Assembly: GCA_921293015.1 (NCBI GenBank) | Contig: OV121089.1 | Coordinates: forward strand, 44,835,220 to 44,899,219 | Origin: Phorcus lineatus | Taxonomy: Eukaryota; Mollusca; Gastropoda; Trochida; Trochidae | Length of the DNA stretch: 64,000 bases | Reading direction: 5' to 3' | In this document: positions 10,501 to 21,800 of the stretch, one piece after another | Layout: each line of letters opens with the position of its first letter | How positions within the stretch are numbered: position 1 is the first letter of the stretch | Made by a program: the position numbers and the translations under genes | The notes under the pieces: generated by a model | The model's input: the letters and a program-made list of their open reading frames with translations, nothing else | Databases searched by the model: none | Told to the model about the DNA's origin: nothing

Positions 10501-13405
10501 AGATGAGCAGCCAGAGGTTTATGAGTTCACTCGTGTTGTTTTTGGAATTAACTGTTCACCATTTCTTGCTCAATTCATCTCACAAGAGAATGCAAAAATC
10601 CATGCTGAAGACTTTCCATTAGCATCAGAGACTGTGGACAAGTCCACATATATGGATGATAGTATGGATTCAGTTGAAAATGATGAAGAAGCTATTGAGA
10701 TGTATAGACAACTTACAGAAATTTGGGGTAGAGCTGGCATGCATGCCAGAAAGTGGATGTCAAACTCAGTTGCTGTTTTAGAAAACATTCCTGTAAAAGA
10801 CAGATTATCAGAATTTGAGTTAGACAGTGGAAACTTACCTTCGTTGAAGACACTTGGAATCTTGTGGAAGGCTGAAACAGATGTATTCACCTTCATGACA
10901 TACTTACCTGAGCGTGCCAATAAACTTAGCAAAAGAACATTCCTGAGTCAAATTGCAAAGCTCTTTGATCCCTTGGGGTTTCTTGCACCGTTCACAATAA
11001 GATCGAAGATCCTGTTGCAGGAGATGTGGAATGCAGGTTTAGATTGGGATGATGATGTTCCTGAAAATCTGAAACAAAAAGCAAACAAGTGGTTTGATGA
11101 GCTTCCTGAAGTACAGAATGTGAGAGTACCCAGATGTCTTAGGAGTGCCGAAAAGGTTAAAAGAAAATCTCTCCATATCTTTGTTGATGTATCTGAAAAT
11201 GCATATGGAGCAGTGGCATACTGTGTGCATACTTACCAGAATGATGAAAAGACTTCAGTGTTTGTTGCTGCAAAGGGAAAGGTATCGCCGTTAAAAGCAG
11301 TGAGTATCCCGCGTCTTGAACTCATGGCTGCTGTTGTAGGGTTAAGACTTGCCACGGCAATCACCAAGACTTTAGCTATTCATATCAAATCAGTCAGCTT
11401 TTGGTCTGACAGTTTGAATGTTCTCGGATGGATAAGAAACAATAGTCGCACTTTCAAACCTTTTGTAGCTAACAGAGTTAGTGAAATTCAGTTGACAACA
11501 AATTCTTCACAGTGGTTCTTTGTTCCAACAGCTGAAAATCCTGCTGACTTACTCACAAGGGGTATCACTTCGTTGAAGCTTGTATCTGGAAAGCTGTGGT
11601 GGTCAGGTCCAGATTTTTTAGTGAAGGATCAATCTTGCAGTCCACAGCAACTGCTACCCAGTGAACTTCACGAATCTTCTCAATTGGAAAAGAAGGCAAA
11701 GCATAACTTCCAAATGACCACTTTAGTTACATTTGACTCTCAAAGTCCTTGGAGACTTGATCCAAAGCGGTATTCAGATTGGCAGAGATTTTTGAGAACA
11801 TATGCTTGGGTCCTTAGGTTTCTTGCAAATTGTTCACTGAAGAGATACCAGAGAGTGTTGGGGGAATTATCTGTTGACGAACTTCAAAGTGCAGAATGTA
11901 AGATCCTTTCCGACATGCAAAAAGAAGCGTTCCAAAGAGAATATTCATGTTTGCTAAAAGCAAAGACGTTGCCTTCAAATAGCAAGCTTGTAGGTTTAAA
12001 GCCAAAATTGGATCCCGAAGGTATAATGCGTGTTGACGGACGTCTCGTACAAGTTGAACACATGTCTCTTGAAGCCAAATATCCAATCATTTTGCCCAGA
12101 AAGAACTGGATTACAAAGCTGATTGTCAAACACGTTCATGACAAAGCAAATCATGTTGCTGGTACTAATCAAACTCTAGCTGCACTTTCTGCCAGGTTTT
12201 GGATTGTCTCAGGCCGTGAAGAGATCCGTGAATGGGAAAATCAGTGCAATACGTGTAAAAGATTAAAAGCTAAACCGGCACAACAGATAATGGCTCCACT
12301 TCCAAAGCTAAGGCTTAATCCATCTTTGAAGGCATTTGCACGGGCTGCGGTGGATTTTGCAGGTCCTTTCATGACGACTCAGGGCAGAGGAAAAGCAAAA
12401 CATAAAAGATATCTCTGTCTTTTCACCTGTCTTTGTTCTCGAGCAGTTCACTTAGAAATTGCCTTTGGTCTTGACACAGACTCTTTTCTTAATGCCTTTT
12501 ATAGAATGGCTAGTCGTAGAGTTCTTCCAGATGATCTTGTTTGTGATAACGGCACAAACTTTGTAGGGGCTTCAAAGGAATTGAGAAGTCTGATATCATG
12601 TCTAGATTCATCATCAGTCAAGCGTTCTCTTGCAAATAAAGGGACGAGATGGCATTTCAATCCTCCAGGAGGTCCTCATTTTGGAGGTGTCTTTGAGACT
12701 ATGATAAAGTCTGCCAAGCGTGCTATCTATGCTATTCTTCAAAATGGAAATGTCACTGATGAAGAGCTTATGACTGCCTTCGTTGGCGCCGAAGGTTTGA
12801 TCAATTCTCGTCCACTCACATATCAATCAGCTCATCCCAGTGATGATGTTCCCCTCACACCAAATCATTTTCTGTATGGGCAAGTTGGTGGCGAGTTTGC
12901 ACCAGAATCCGTAGATTGGACTTCCTTCACTCTAAGAAAACGATGGCGTAGAATACAAGAATTAGTGAGACATTTCTGGAGTAGATGGTTGAAGGAATGG
13001 ATTCCAAGTCTGAATCGAAGATCAAAATGGTGCAGCGTAAGAAGGGATTTTAAAGTTGATGATGTGGTGCTTGTTGTTTCACCAAATACCCCACGTGGTC
13101 ACTGGCCGCTTGGTAGAGTTGTAGACGTCTATCCAGGTCAGGATGGGCATGTCAGAGTTGTCGACGTCCAGACAGGATGTTCCATACTTACCAGACCTGT
13201 CACGAAGCTGTGTCATCTGGAACTGGAGGACGAGTCGAGGAGGACGGGAGAGGAGTCGAGGACAGAGGAGGAGTCGAGGACAGGAGAGGAATCGAGGACG
13301 GAACAGGAATCGAGGACAGGAGAGGAGTCTAGGACGGAACAGGAATCGAGGACGGGAGAGGAGTCGAGGACGGAACAGGAATCGAGGACAGAAGAGGAGC
13401 ACTAG
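7571..13405 (+). CDS. gag-pol: BEL/Pao Gag-Pol polyprotein (1944 aa)
   Basis: Retroelement polyprotein that packages, reverse-transcribes and integrates the element. Residues 1-260 are charged and probably partly coiled coil. From about 267 (PVAIPVFYGD) to about 420 is the BEL-type Gag capsid region (DUF1759-like). Cysteines from C484 lead to a canonical C-X2-C-X4-H-X4-C zinc knuckle at C517, C520, H525, C530. The aspartic protease is marked by LLDDAS (D613). Reverse transcriptase spans about 885-1090, with catalytic D950 (VCDIAEMY) and YMDD at 1027-1030. RNase H acidic residues are D1206, E1250 and D1280. Integrase has an HHCC-type finger (H1521/H1523, H1528, C1559, C1562) and a DDE triad at D1595, D1659, E1709, followed by a BEL-type C-terminal domain. 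The last 35 or so residues are hexapeptide repeats (ESRTGE/ESRTEQ). There is no frameshift or internal stop. The start at 7571 is the first long-frame ATG after the primer-binding site. Envelope is absent. Confidence 0.95.
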   Translation: MSEKAKSIPKGDPEVEQKVEVKQDVNASNVNLTSRIPKLKQQKAKAKSAFTRAKNKLYSSIEQEEKPSRKFVRDQIDQLGSLQVHAMDIMVKLAEIYSSDNDVTNVKQTGLEIDRLESEYDAAQARADKHLDSRSDASSNMSLRSGLINLFGKNDRASVASGGKVASVGKVDSVGKVASEGNIQHIENNPSPPQHRSFNDSTPVKQVVPGHESESHNDNVLGDMHRPKTPSYDPVEKNTPNVPQCRNETPMLKVRSANTDMWKYLKPVAIPVFYGDIKSYSNWRAAFMTCIDNSPATAEYKLLQLRQYLSGEALKVINSLGHNAAAYEVALDRLDRKYGGTRRQIALHLEEIENFRPLRPGVVKDLERFADMLDVAVANLQDSDRVEELGNGLLYLKLQKKMTESMVLRYQRWVFEYQRQESVLTLREWILLEAHFQTVASETCHGFSQKSVKSEPVRHSGRSGTYFGTEKTQFNQKKTKAVSCVFCQDQHAIWNCKQFLVLKPEDRWNEAKKHKLCFRCLGSNHRGKSCWFTRECGVNGCKSNHNKLLHVDRAQTSSGSNTSSQTSESQTERSHAASFHSESRIKSYLVALRTVPVVVKSGNKRLTVNALLDDASTKSYINADVAAELGLHGKTQQISVNVLNNQTETFDTMPVEFGLESTSGTVDINISALTTNKVTGDLKVIDWSKCSHLWSHLKDISFPEITSPPTIDLLIGMDYSGLHFSQKDVCGHADEPIARLTPLGWTCIGRIAGACDDTDTSFASTFFCNNKDEELNDLMHRFWEAEEFSSTEQPNFKGGDEQALQSAKKSMSVVNGRYEIGIPWKAESGLLPSSNWETAFQRLQSTEKKLSKDETIAKAYSTVIDQYLDKGYIRKVPVEETEGNGMWYLPHFPVVKPDRTTTKVRIVFDGSAKYKGISLNEVIHQGPKLQRDLFDVLLRFRQNPVALVCDIAEMYLQIGVSPSDRPYFRFLWRSMNRDEQPEVYEFTRVVFGINCSPFLAQFISQENAKIHAEDFPLASETVDKSTYMDDSMDSVENDEEAIEMYRQLTEIWGRAGMHARKWMSNSVAVLENIPVKDRLSEFELDSGNLPSLKTLGILWKAETDVFTFMTYLPERANKLSKRTFLSQIAKLFDPLGFLAPFTIRSKILLQEMWNAGLDWDDDVPENLKQKANKWFDELPEVQNVRVPRCLRSAEKVKRKSLHIFVDVSENAYGAVAYCVHTYQNDEKTSVFVAAKGKVSPLKAVSIPRLELMAAVVGLRLATAITKTLAIHIKSVSFWSDSLNVLGWIRNNSRTFKPFVANRVSEIQLTTNSSQWFFVPTAENPADLLTRGITSLKLVSGKLWWSGPDFLVKDQSCSPQQLLPSELHESSQLEKKAKHNFQMTTLVTFDSQSPWRLDPKRYSDWQRFLRTYAWVLRFLANCSLKRYQRVLGELSVDELQSAECKILSDMQKEAFQREYSCLLKAKTLPSNSKLVGLKPKLDPEGIMRVDGRLVQVEHMSLEAKYPIILPRKNWITKLIVKHVHDKANHVAGTNQTLAALSARFWIVSGREEIREWENQCNTCKRLKAKPAQQIMAPLPKLRLNPSLKAFARAAVDFAGPFMTTQGRGKAKHKRYLCLFTCLCSRAVHLEIAFGLDTDSFLNAFYRMASRRVLPDDLVCDNGTNFVGASKELRSLISCLDSSSVKRSLANKGTRWHFNPPGGPHFGGVFETMIKSAKRAIYAILQNGNVTDEELMTAFVGAEGLINSRPLTYQSAHPSDDVPLTPNHFLYGQVGGEFAPESVDWTSFTLRKRWRRIQELVRHFWSRWLKEWIPSLNRRSKWCSVRRDFKVDDVVLVVSPNTPRGHWPLGRVVDVYPGQDGHVRVVDVQTGCSILTRPVTKLCHLELEDESRRTGEESRTEEESRTGEESRTEQESRTGEESRTEQESRTGEESRTEQESRTEEEH

Positions 13406-13445
13406 AGGAGGAATCTAGGAGGACAGAGCAGGAATCGAGGAGGAC
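13225..13445 (+). repeat. 18-bp coding repeat at the Gag-Pol 3' end, running past the stop
   Basis: About eight to ten copies of an 18-bp purine-rich unit (GAGTCGAGGAC plus GGGAGAG or GGAACAG) encode ESRTGE / ESRTEE / ESRTEQ hexapeptides. The TAG at 13403-13405 falls inside the array and diverged units continue to about 13445. The frame end therefore appears set by a point change inside a repeat, and tail length may vary between copies of the element. Confidence 0.8.
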
Positions 13446-13879
13446 AGACGATGATATTGATGATTCATGATGGATTCACTGGATGTGATCGTGATGTTGA
13501 AAATGTGAAATTCTTTGGATGTGAATAGTGTTTTTATTTTCAGGATGGATTTCAATGTTGTGAGTATCTGAAGTGTTGTGATAAATTTGCTTTAATGATT
13601 GTGTGAAAATTGTGTTGTGAAATGAAATAGTGCAAAGGTAAATTTATAAATTTGTGTTTATGGTGATTGAAGAAATGAATTCATCTATAATGATATCTGG
13701 GATTCTATTTTTTCGTGGATTGAAGAGGATTTGATGACAAAACCAATGAACTGAACTCGATTCTTTTTCAGAGCAGATATGAACATTTAATTTTTTATAT
13801 TGGAGGATTCATTGTTATGATCATGTATTCATTTCAGATGACGTTTTGTTTATTTTATATTGATAGATAGTATTCTATC
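13406..13879 (+). other. Non-coding region between Gag-Pol and the polypurine tract
   Basis: About 470 bp with stops in every frame. It is AT-rich with many ATGATG/GTGATTG words. There is no env, chromodomain or accessory frame. Confidence 0.8.
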
Positions 13880-13893
13880 AAGGAGGGGGGAAA
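13880..13893 (+). other. Polypurine tract of the BEL/Pao element
   Basis: AAGGAGGGGGGAAA ends exactly at the 3' LTR start. It is the expected plus-strand priming site for reverse transcription. Confidence 0.9.
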
Positions 13894-14274
13894 TGGTAGT
13901 GAGATGTATATGTTTTTGTTGTTTCCGGACATTAACAATTCGCCCGAACGCAAGCTGCTTCGCGGAAAACAGTAATCTGCCATCTTTGATTGTATTGTCT
14001 TTTTCTACACTTAGCCTTTACATTCTGTTGAGACAGGATGTTCTTTCGTTTTCGTTAGATGTTAGTCTTAAATTAGATAATTAGTGCTTATTGTTAGTAA
14101 AGACATTGTAATACATGGTAATAAGTGAATTAGAAAGGAATGTTAGTGTATTAGAAAGAATATAAGTAAATTAGAAAAGATCAATGAACAGTAAGTAATA
14201 CAACCTTTGTATATAGTATTGTAAATAAATTTGTATATAAATTAGTCGCACGCCTTTGTTATTCCTGCCGAACA
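13894..14274 (+). repeat. 3' LTR of the BEL/Pao element
   Basis: 381 bp, the same length as the 5' LTR, with no difference seen by eye. It starts TGGTAGTGAG and ends CGAACA. The polyadenylation signal AATAAA is at 14224-14229. Confidence 0.95.
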
Positions 14275-14279
14275 GTACT
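14275..14279. other. Target-site duplication (right) of the BEL/Pao element
   Basis: GTACT directly follows the terminal CA of the 3' LTR and matches 7046-7050. Confidence 0.9.
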
Positions 14280-14289
14280 GAATGGCTGT

Positions 14290-14447
14290 AAATGGAGTCA
14301 TGATTGTTTCATTTCGTCCATTGACTCAGAGACAATACACAATGGTGTTGCAGGCTTTCTTCCTGCAATAATACTAGCAGCCGCGATATAAGTTAAATAA
14401 TCTTGAAAGCGGTGTTAAACCCAAACTCACTCACTCACACAGAGATA
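14290..14447 (+). mobile_element. SINE fragment, plus orientation (5'-truncated)
   Basis: Contains the family core CAATGGTGTTGCAGGC...CTGCAATAATACTAGCAGCCGCG, then CTTGAAAGCGGTGTTAAACC and the CTCACTCACTCAC tail. The same core appears inverted at 18.62, 28.4 and 30.25 kb and directly at 45.9 kb. The tRNA-like head is missing or unrecognisable. Confidence 0.75.
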
Positions 14448-14867
14448 ATAGCTGTATTGATGATAGTTTTTAGAATGTATGTTATGAACTTGAATTAGTC
14501 TCTAGAAAGTCTGTGTGCAATGGTTGAAGTTTCTATGCATTTACTTATAGCACTTTCGTGTATTTATAAAGGCAGCCAATTCTAATCAATACTGAAAGTC
14601 ACGATATGCATGGTATTTATGATAGTGAGTCAGGGCTAACGAGAACTGATGTAACATGACACCTGCACTACCTGAGACAGGTGTCTACAACAAAGGGGAA
14701 TCATCCCTATCTCTTTAGTATTGGTATTAATCAGCCAGCTAACCACTTTCAGAATTTTAACCAAGCTAAATACGATTACTGATTGTATCATGAGCTTGTT
14801 GACATCCGATCATGCTGTCAGTATGTAACCAGGGGTACAATGGTACAAAAAGCTTTTATCACTCACC

Positions 14868-15215
14868 CGTGTAAGATACTGCAGTGTAATATTCATACGG
14901 CGATATTAAACTAGTATAATACCGCTGCACGTATGATGTGATAATATTGTGTGGTTGTGACATCTCAATGTTAGCTCCGCCGCCACAATAGCGGCCAATT
15001 TGCGGAAATGTTTCGTTCAGTACACTTTAGGCAATCATGCTTGATTCCTGAGGTCAAGTATTAAACAGAATACTACCTTCAATTTAATACCATTTTTTAT
15101 GAAACTTGTTAATGATTTGATATCAAACTCGTTTTCGCATGTTTAATACTTAATCATTAACTCGTTTAATAAAAATAGTATTAAATGGAAGGTCGTTTAG
15201 TATCCTCTATATCTA
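14868..15215. mobile_element. Half of a fold-back DNA element
   Basis: Begins at ACCCGTGTAAGATACTGCAG, passes through GCGATATTAAACTAG and a GC-rich middle, and ends in an internal hairpin whose arms share TTAATAC.ATTTTT.AT.AAAC and its complement, finishing GGAAGGTCGTTTAGTATCC. The same unit occurs nearly whole at 48950-49305, inverted at 42635-42900, and in part at 50395-50545. Confidence 0.7.
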
Positions 15216-18200
15216 ACATTTGTTGGACCTCAATTTTTGTCAAGTCCTGGTGATCAAGTGGTAGACTGTTGGTAAAGTCTGTACTTCTCTGATTCTGAGG
15301 ATGTATGTTAGGACAAGAGATTGAGATAGACAAAAGTAGGATACAAGAATATACACTATCGCAGACAGTGTGGTAATTAGTATAGCATTATGACAGTGGG
15401 AAAAAGTAGTAGGGCTGCATTTTGCAACAGTTAATGTATTGCAATAGGATATGTTATAAGAGAGCATAATTGCACACCTTATTATCTTATATGGTGTGTG
15501 GTGATATACTTTGGGAAATTCTAACACTCGTATTGTTACGGAGACCTCAATCCAACACTTCCATGTAGTCTGTGATACTGTTGATGGTGACATGGAAATT
15601 GGACAGGTGTGGTGTAGAAATGTGAAATCAATGATGACTATTTTCTGTAATACTTTTCAGTGAAATCTGAACATTATGTATAGTATTGAATTTGATGTCA
15701 TCATTTTGCAAAACTGCAGTTCAAGCGTGCGACAACTTCAGTTGTACTTTTCGATTTAACATTCATTTGAATGAGATATTACAATAATGCAATCTTACAT
15801 TCCATTTAGATACACTTTTTGAATGTCTCAAGTAGGGAATTTTAAGTTTAATATTTTGAATGAAATTTTTTTGATAGAAACCTATATTTTGTGACCTTTT
15901 TATGGCCTCAGAGTTAAAGCATGCATGCTGTGTTTGTTGCAATAATGAAGTTGTTATCCAGAAAATATTCTTTTTTCTCCTCACATACAGTTTTTATGGT
16001 TAATGTGTCTGGAATGTAAAACATGCAGTAAGTTTAACCATTAAAATTTTAAGTATTTTAGTGGAGGTATTTAGATATTTAGTGTCATAGTCAAATTGAT
16101 TGTTCTTAGTGTTGTTTATTTATTTACTCTTTGTATTCTGTAAAATCATGATTTCCTATCAAAATTGATCTTGTAACCAGTACATATAGTTTCTCTTCTA
16201 TGGACGTTTGAATTGTCTTAAATAATTTATTCATAAATATCTAGATGATATTTCACAATGCTTAAACCATTTAGAATTATCAAAGTTTAAATGTATGACT
16301 GGGTTAATACCCTCTGTTTTATTGGGAAGTGTATGTGACCATTTGTGAAATGTATGATAAGATAACCGGATGAAATGACACAATCAGATCTATTTTTGTT
16401 ACCAAATACTTCAGGTGACAGTGTTGATATGCACTTGTAGCTGCAGTGAAAGATATACAGGTTATACAATAAGCTTGATATTTTAAAGAAGGTTATTAGA
16501 AAATATTGTCTTAAGTCACATTTATGTAAAGTCAAACATGTTTAAATTATTAAGTGGGGGATCCAGGAATTTTGAGAGGAGGGATTGTCACCTATTAAAA
16601 GGGGAGGGGGGAGAAGGGGTCCAACCTCATGGGTCACCCATTCTATAGTGGATTTTGGAAAAGGTTCAAACCCCGTGAACTGCCTCTGGATCCCTCTCTT
16701 ACATTAAATTAAATGTATTCAATGAGAATTTTGCGATAGAGATATTTAGATATATATTTGTTTTTATCCAGCTGATTATTTCTAAGGATATCGTGATAGG
16801 TCTTATTGCTTTCTTCACATAAATCAATTGTGCTGCCTACTATGAGTGGAACTTGTTCAAACAATTGATTGTTTAAAAGTATATATGTAGCACATATTGA
16901 TTATTACACATCATGTGCAGATACTTATATATGACCTGGCCAGGAGATATACATCAAGATAAAGCATATATATACTAGGTATTGTATTCTTGCCTCTATA
17001 GTCTGTTTCAAGTCTTGTACAGTTTACCAGACATGTCTTTTGCTACTTTTTGTGATAGTTTTAGCTGTCATGGTTGATTCATTATTTCTAGTGTTAAATG
17101 TACAAAAGCTTTTCATTTTTTCATACACATTTTTTCATGCGGTGTTCCATGTTCAATCAATGTCATTATTTCACAATCATGAGAAAAAGTTCTACAAATT
17201 ACCAGGAATTATTTGACCAGTCTTATAAGTGCGTTTTACACTTTCTTCAATGTAAACCTTAGTAATGCCAAAATGTGAAATAAACCATTAGAACATTTTT
17301 ACAATATCAATTTGACAATTTTTCCTTTGTTTAATGTATGAAGTAACATAAAATCACAAAATAGTATGAATTTTTGGAAATAAGTTGGTTTTGTGAATTT
17401 TTAAAACTTCAGAGTGGGAAAACCTTGAGCACTACCAAAGAATATTTTGTCAAGAAGTTCTGAACTCTATAGTAGTGCTTCTTGGATTGTTAGCTGTACA
17501 TTTCAATTCATTCATTTCTATTCATACATCGCCTCAATAAATCTCTTTTAATAACTTTGAGCGCCATGCATGCATGTCTTTCACTCACAAGACCACTTGA
17601 GTATTTGGTCAAGTTATTCACAAGTCCACTGTATAATCAAATCAACGTGTTTTGCATTGACTGATCAACAAGTTTATTTGCACCTGGCTTGGCCATTAAT
17701 TGCCAGGTAATTCACAGTAGGTAAATACGTAGGTACAAATACACCCCACTCTTTGTATACAAAAACTAGCATCAGTGTAAGTGGTAAAGAAACTTAAACT
17801 TCTCTTGGTTATTTACAAGACGTGTTACAAGCAGTGTTTAGGAAATCGTCAACCGTCTCCTATTTGCTGTTTGCTTGAGGGAGGAATTTGTTGTTGTCGG
17901 AACGGACAGCTCTGATTTCTTTCGGACATCAAATGTAACTTGTGTGACTAGGAGTCATTTGTAGTGTTAGGTACACCCAGATACTCGCCCCAAACTTTTG
18001 TCTGCTTAATAACACCGTAACTCTTTATTTGTGCACAAAGAATGTTTGTTTTGTTATACATATGTATATACGTCCTTCCTTTCTCTGGTACTAGAACAGG
18101 TATTGTTAAAGTCATGTATATCTGTCTGCCCTTACTTTTGTTCAGTAAAGACCATAGTAATGTCAGTATTTGTGTACAGTGAATGGAAGGTATTGTTATG

Positions 18201-18610
18201 TAGGCATGTCTATGTGCTCATTTGTCAAGAGGTACACAGTCAGGTGTGTAAATCTTATCTATAGGTAGATGTGTGACCTCTGCTTTGTCCTCAATTGGGA
18301 GTTTGAAATGTGAGACATTTCTTTTCAGTTTTTTTTTAACCATATAACTATTTTGCTTGGCTCTGTATATAGTAAGAGTTACCCTTTCACTTGTGTATTT
18401 TTGAAAAAAAAGTTAGTAAATGATAGATGAAGTATACTTTTGCATTAATCCTGTTATGCTGTATTTTTTCATAATGAATAAGTTGAATATTTTTCTAAGG
18501 AAGTGTATGATAGGAAAGTGGACCATACATTTGTGTCCTTCAGAGAGAGGTACAGATAACCTCTGTCAGTTTATCCAATCTATAATTCAATTCAAACTTA
18601 CTTCTCTCTT
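15216..18610. other. Gene-free stretch
   Basis: AT-rich intron-like DNA. Contents are an inverted-repeat element at 16551-16700 and a more complex stretch at about 17540-17990 that could be regulatory (mixed composition, several homeodomain-like TAATTG/ATTAAT words). There are no credible exons. Confidence 0.4.
16551..16700. repeat. Inverted-repeat (MITE-like) element
   Basis: The left end TAAGTGGGGGATCCAGGAAT and the right end CCTCTGGATCCCTCTCTTA are imperfect inverted repeats around G-rich tracts. The GGATCCAGGAATTTTGA core is shared with the hairpin at 4.45 kb. AT-rich TTAAAT-type sequence flanks both sides. Confidence 0.55.
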
Positions 18611-18611
18611 A

Positions 18612-18886
18612 TAAGGTGATTTGCGGTTTAACACCACTTTCAAATACATTTCACTTATCACGGAAGCTGGTATTATTGCAGGGAGAAAGCCTGCAACACC
18701 ATTGTGGCTATGCATTGCAGCAAAACCTGTGAGCATCGGCTGGAACTAGCAATCCATGGGTGGTACTGCGCTGAAATTCAGTTTAGCATTGCACTCAAAC
18801 ATTACTGCATGTAAATATGTTCTCTAATGCAGACAAAGTTGCAGAGGCCCTGACACGATAACCACTGTGCTATCCCGCCCCCTCCT
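18612..18886 (-). mobile_element. tRNA-derived SINE, minus orientation
   Basis: On the minus strand it begins GGGGCGGGATAGCACAGTGG, where TAGCACAGTGG (complement of 18862-18872) fits a pol III A box. It runs through the family body (complement of GAGAAAGCCTGCAACACCATTG) to a tail containing GTGTTAAACCGC near 18630. The B-box region is decayed. Confidence 0.8.
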
Positions 18887-18889
18887 GTC

Positions 18890-21800
18890 AAGTTAGAAAT
18901 CTTCTGGTTTCGAATAAGTCTTCTCACTGGTTACAGTATCAAACAAACCAAACAGCATTGAACTTCACATTTAATATATCTTGACCACATTTGAGTTTGT
19001 TGCCATTTGGTTTGTTCACCACCCTTTGTTTACCTGTTATGTTAATTTTAGCATTACCTATCTGCATTCTTTATTGGATTAGGACACAATTCTCAGAATC
19101 TCCTGCACTATATGTGTCAACACTGTATAAGCATCTCCCCATATGAGTTCTAACAAATATTTAATACTAGATGCAAGTTAGACGTTAGATACCTGCAACA
19201 AATATTAATCACATCTTAATTTGACATCCAACACCAACTCCACAGGATTTCATCATATAGAGAATTATGTTCAGCTGCAAATATCTACAAACAACTTTTC
19301 AACTATCAAGTACAATAAACATCTGCAGCTAATTAACCAAGGATCTACAATAAATCTTTACCATTCAAATTATCTGTAACATCTGTCTCCAGGGTAGAAA
19401 ATGATAAATGATTAAAACAAACACAATTAGATTCTTTTGCCTTTTTTTTCTAAATGATTGAATTTTGTAATCATTATTCAAAACAGTATACTACTTACTC
19501 ACAAAAACTTCCTACAGGTCACAACAATTCTTTGTTCCTAACAACTATGTAGTAGATAAATGATGACACAAGGGGTGTATATAAAATATCAGTGAGAGCA
19601 TTCTCTTGAGTGGTGTAGACCTCCAATTGGATAAGAATGCATATCTTTCACAACAATGTTCTTATCATGCACAAGGAAGAAAACAATGTTACAAAAGTTA
19701 CACAAAAATGATAACATTTGCCTTCACTCAGTATCAGTTGTATGCAAGAATAGTTCCAATAAAGGTATCAATAACTCCAAAACGACCAACATGGTCGGTG
19801 AAAGTTGAAAATGGTCTGTTAGCCCGCGTGTCACCGATACATGGGATGTTCTATCACTGGTAACAGCTGTCACATGTGGATATGGTCCCAGGTAAATATT
19901 GATTAATATCACCATATGAGTGTGAATTTATACACATATACACAGTACATGTACCATCAAGGTGGATACGCGATATATTTACCCGTTGGGATTGAACTCA
20001 TTTATCACACCTTCTTGTACTAAGACTTAACCACTGCCAGATCTTCTGTGTATCTCATTCAGCAGTAAAGAAACAGAAGTGTCAGTGATAAATTCGGATT
20101 ATTATATCCAATATGATGGTGAAATGTGGTGATGAATATGGTGAGTGTTTCTGTGGGATGTGATGATTCATCCGGTGGATATTGGAGATAAGGTGCAGGA
20201 TTATCTTACAGAGGCTTGGATTATTGACAGTCTTGAGACAACCTGTCTAACACTCCGCTGATGAATGAGTGTAACACAACAGTAAGTGGCACACAAAATA
20301 GAGCAAAATAATATTCATTATATTTCATTATAAATTGTTTATGTAATCAGTGTGGATTTCTAAGAGCTGAAAAATACATCGATCTCATGTTAAAGTTTAG
20401 TAGGTAATTATCTTCCATTTATCTAACAAATTTGAAATGTTCAACTCTTGTGTGGGTACCCCTGTGAAGAACAGTCTGGATGCAATAGGAACAAGTAGTC
20501 AATTTTGTTTATCAAAAATATTTTTATTTTGTCTAAAAAAAAATTAAATTTCATAAACTAAACCTCAATTGAATTCCATGTATTTGGAATTAAAATCCCG
20601 AAATATGATAATAATGCTTTGTGAATATTGTCCATTTTCAATGGATTTAGTGAATACTTTCATACACTAAATGTCCTAACTCTATAGTTGCATTAGTTGT
20701 ACCTTGATACTTATTTAATGTCAACATATCACACAAGTTACATATCTGTGAAAGAATGACTTCTTGAAGTCCAATAAGATAGTGTCTCCCAATATCAGAT
20801 TGTAAATAGGAGCCTTTTTGACAATAATAACTTTAGAATACATTTGAAGGAAGTGAGTTAAATGCCATGAAAACATCAAGCATGAATAAAGGCTGTGGAA
20901 TGAGTGGAATATATAATTAACAAGACAACATTGAAAAGAGGAAAGAAATTCAAAGATCTTAGTAGTTAGTAGCAATATTTCATAAAATCATGGCGAGGCT
21001 TCCCTGTTGCCAGGACAATTAAAAGTATTGCAGACAGAAGAGAATACCTCATGTCATAAGCATGATAGATACAGATAAATTTGATGAGGATCGAATTCAA
21101 ATTTATATGTCTTTTACAACAAATATATTCTGTCAGGTTTTTTTCAGATCTCCATGCTTAGAGCGCATAATAAGTAATCTATGATTATCATTATTATCAT
21201 GAAATTGAGTGCTAGAAGCCTCTTAAACAGAATATTCAATTGAGGTGAAAAATTCACCGAAATAACTTGCAAGGATTAAAGGTAATTTTTATTTTTGTGC
21301 AAAGAATCAAATAATGCAACAAAAAATCAATAGAAAGAATGTTACGAGGAGAAACATATATTAAAATGAGAAAACAAATTGAGAAAAAAAGAGAAGGTTA
21401 TCAAGGTAAAAAGTCTCGTATGTAAAAGGAAATCAACAGAAAGATATATTAAAATGAGAAGAGAAATTGAGAAAAATAGGGCAGTTTATATCAAAGTAAA
21501 TGTCTCAAATATAAAAGGAAATCAACAGAAAGATATATTTAAATGAGAAAACAAATTGTAAAGAAAAGAGAAGGTTATCAAAGTAAAAGAGTCTTGTACG
21601 TGAAGGGAAATCAACAGAAGGTTGAAATGAGAAGACAAATTTTGACAAATCAATTCAAGCCTCTTAAGATCATAGATGCAGAACACCTTAAAGTATCAAA
21701 AGAGCAACAAAGATTACATTGACAGCTCCGTCAACACTGTGTCAAGGCTACAAGTTGGGTGAAATCTTGAAAGGTGTTAAATACCTTGTAAGTAGAAAAG

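Larger units (their letters stand above)
7051..14274 (+). mobile_element. Complete BEL/Pao LTR retrotransposon (7224 bp)
   Basis: Seen directly: two 381-bp direct LTRs with TG...CA ends that look identical on reading, a GTACT duplication on both sides, a tRNA-like primer-binding site 2 nt after the 5' LTR, a polypurine tract touching the 3' LTR, and one unbroken 1944-codon Gag-Pol frame. The domain order protease, reverse transcriptase, RNase H, integrase, all in one frame with Gag, and the Gag type are those of the BEL/Pao superfamily. No env-like frame lies between Gag-Pol and the 3' LTR. Identical LTRs and an intact frame imply a very recent insertion. It has the same orientation as the host-gene exons. 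If 1437-1514 belongs to that gene, the element sits in its first long intron. Confidence 0.95.

Noticed and set aside
13406-13879. Possible env gene of the BEL element
   Set aside because: Stops in all frames; no open frame long enough.
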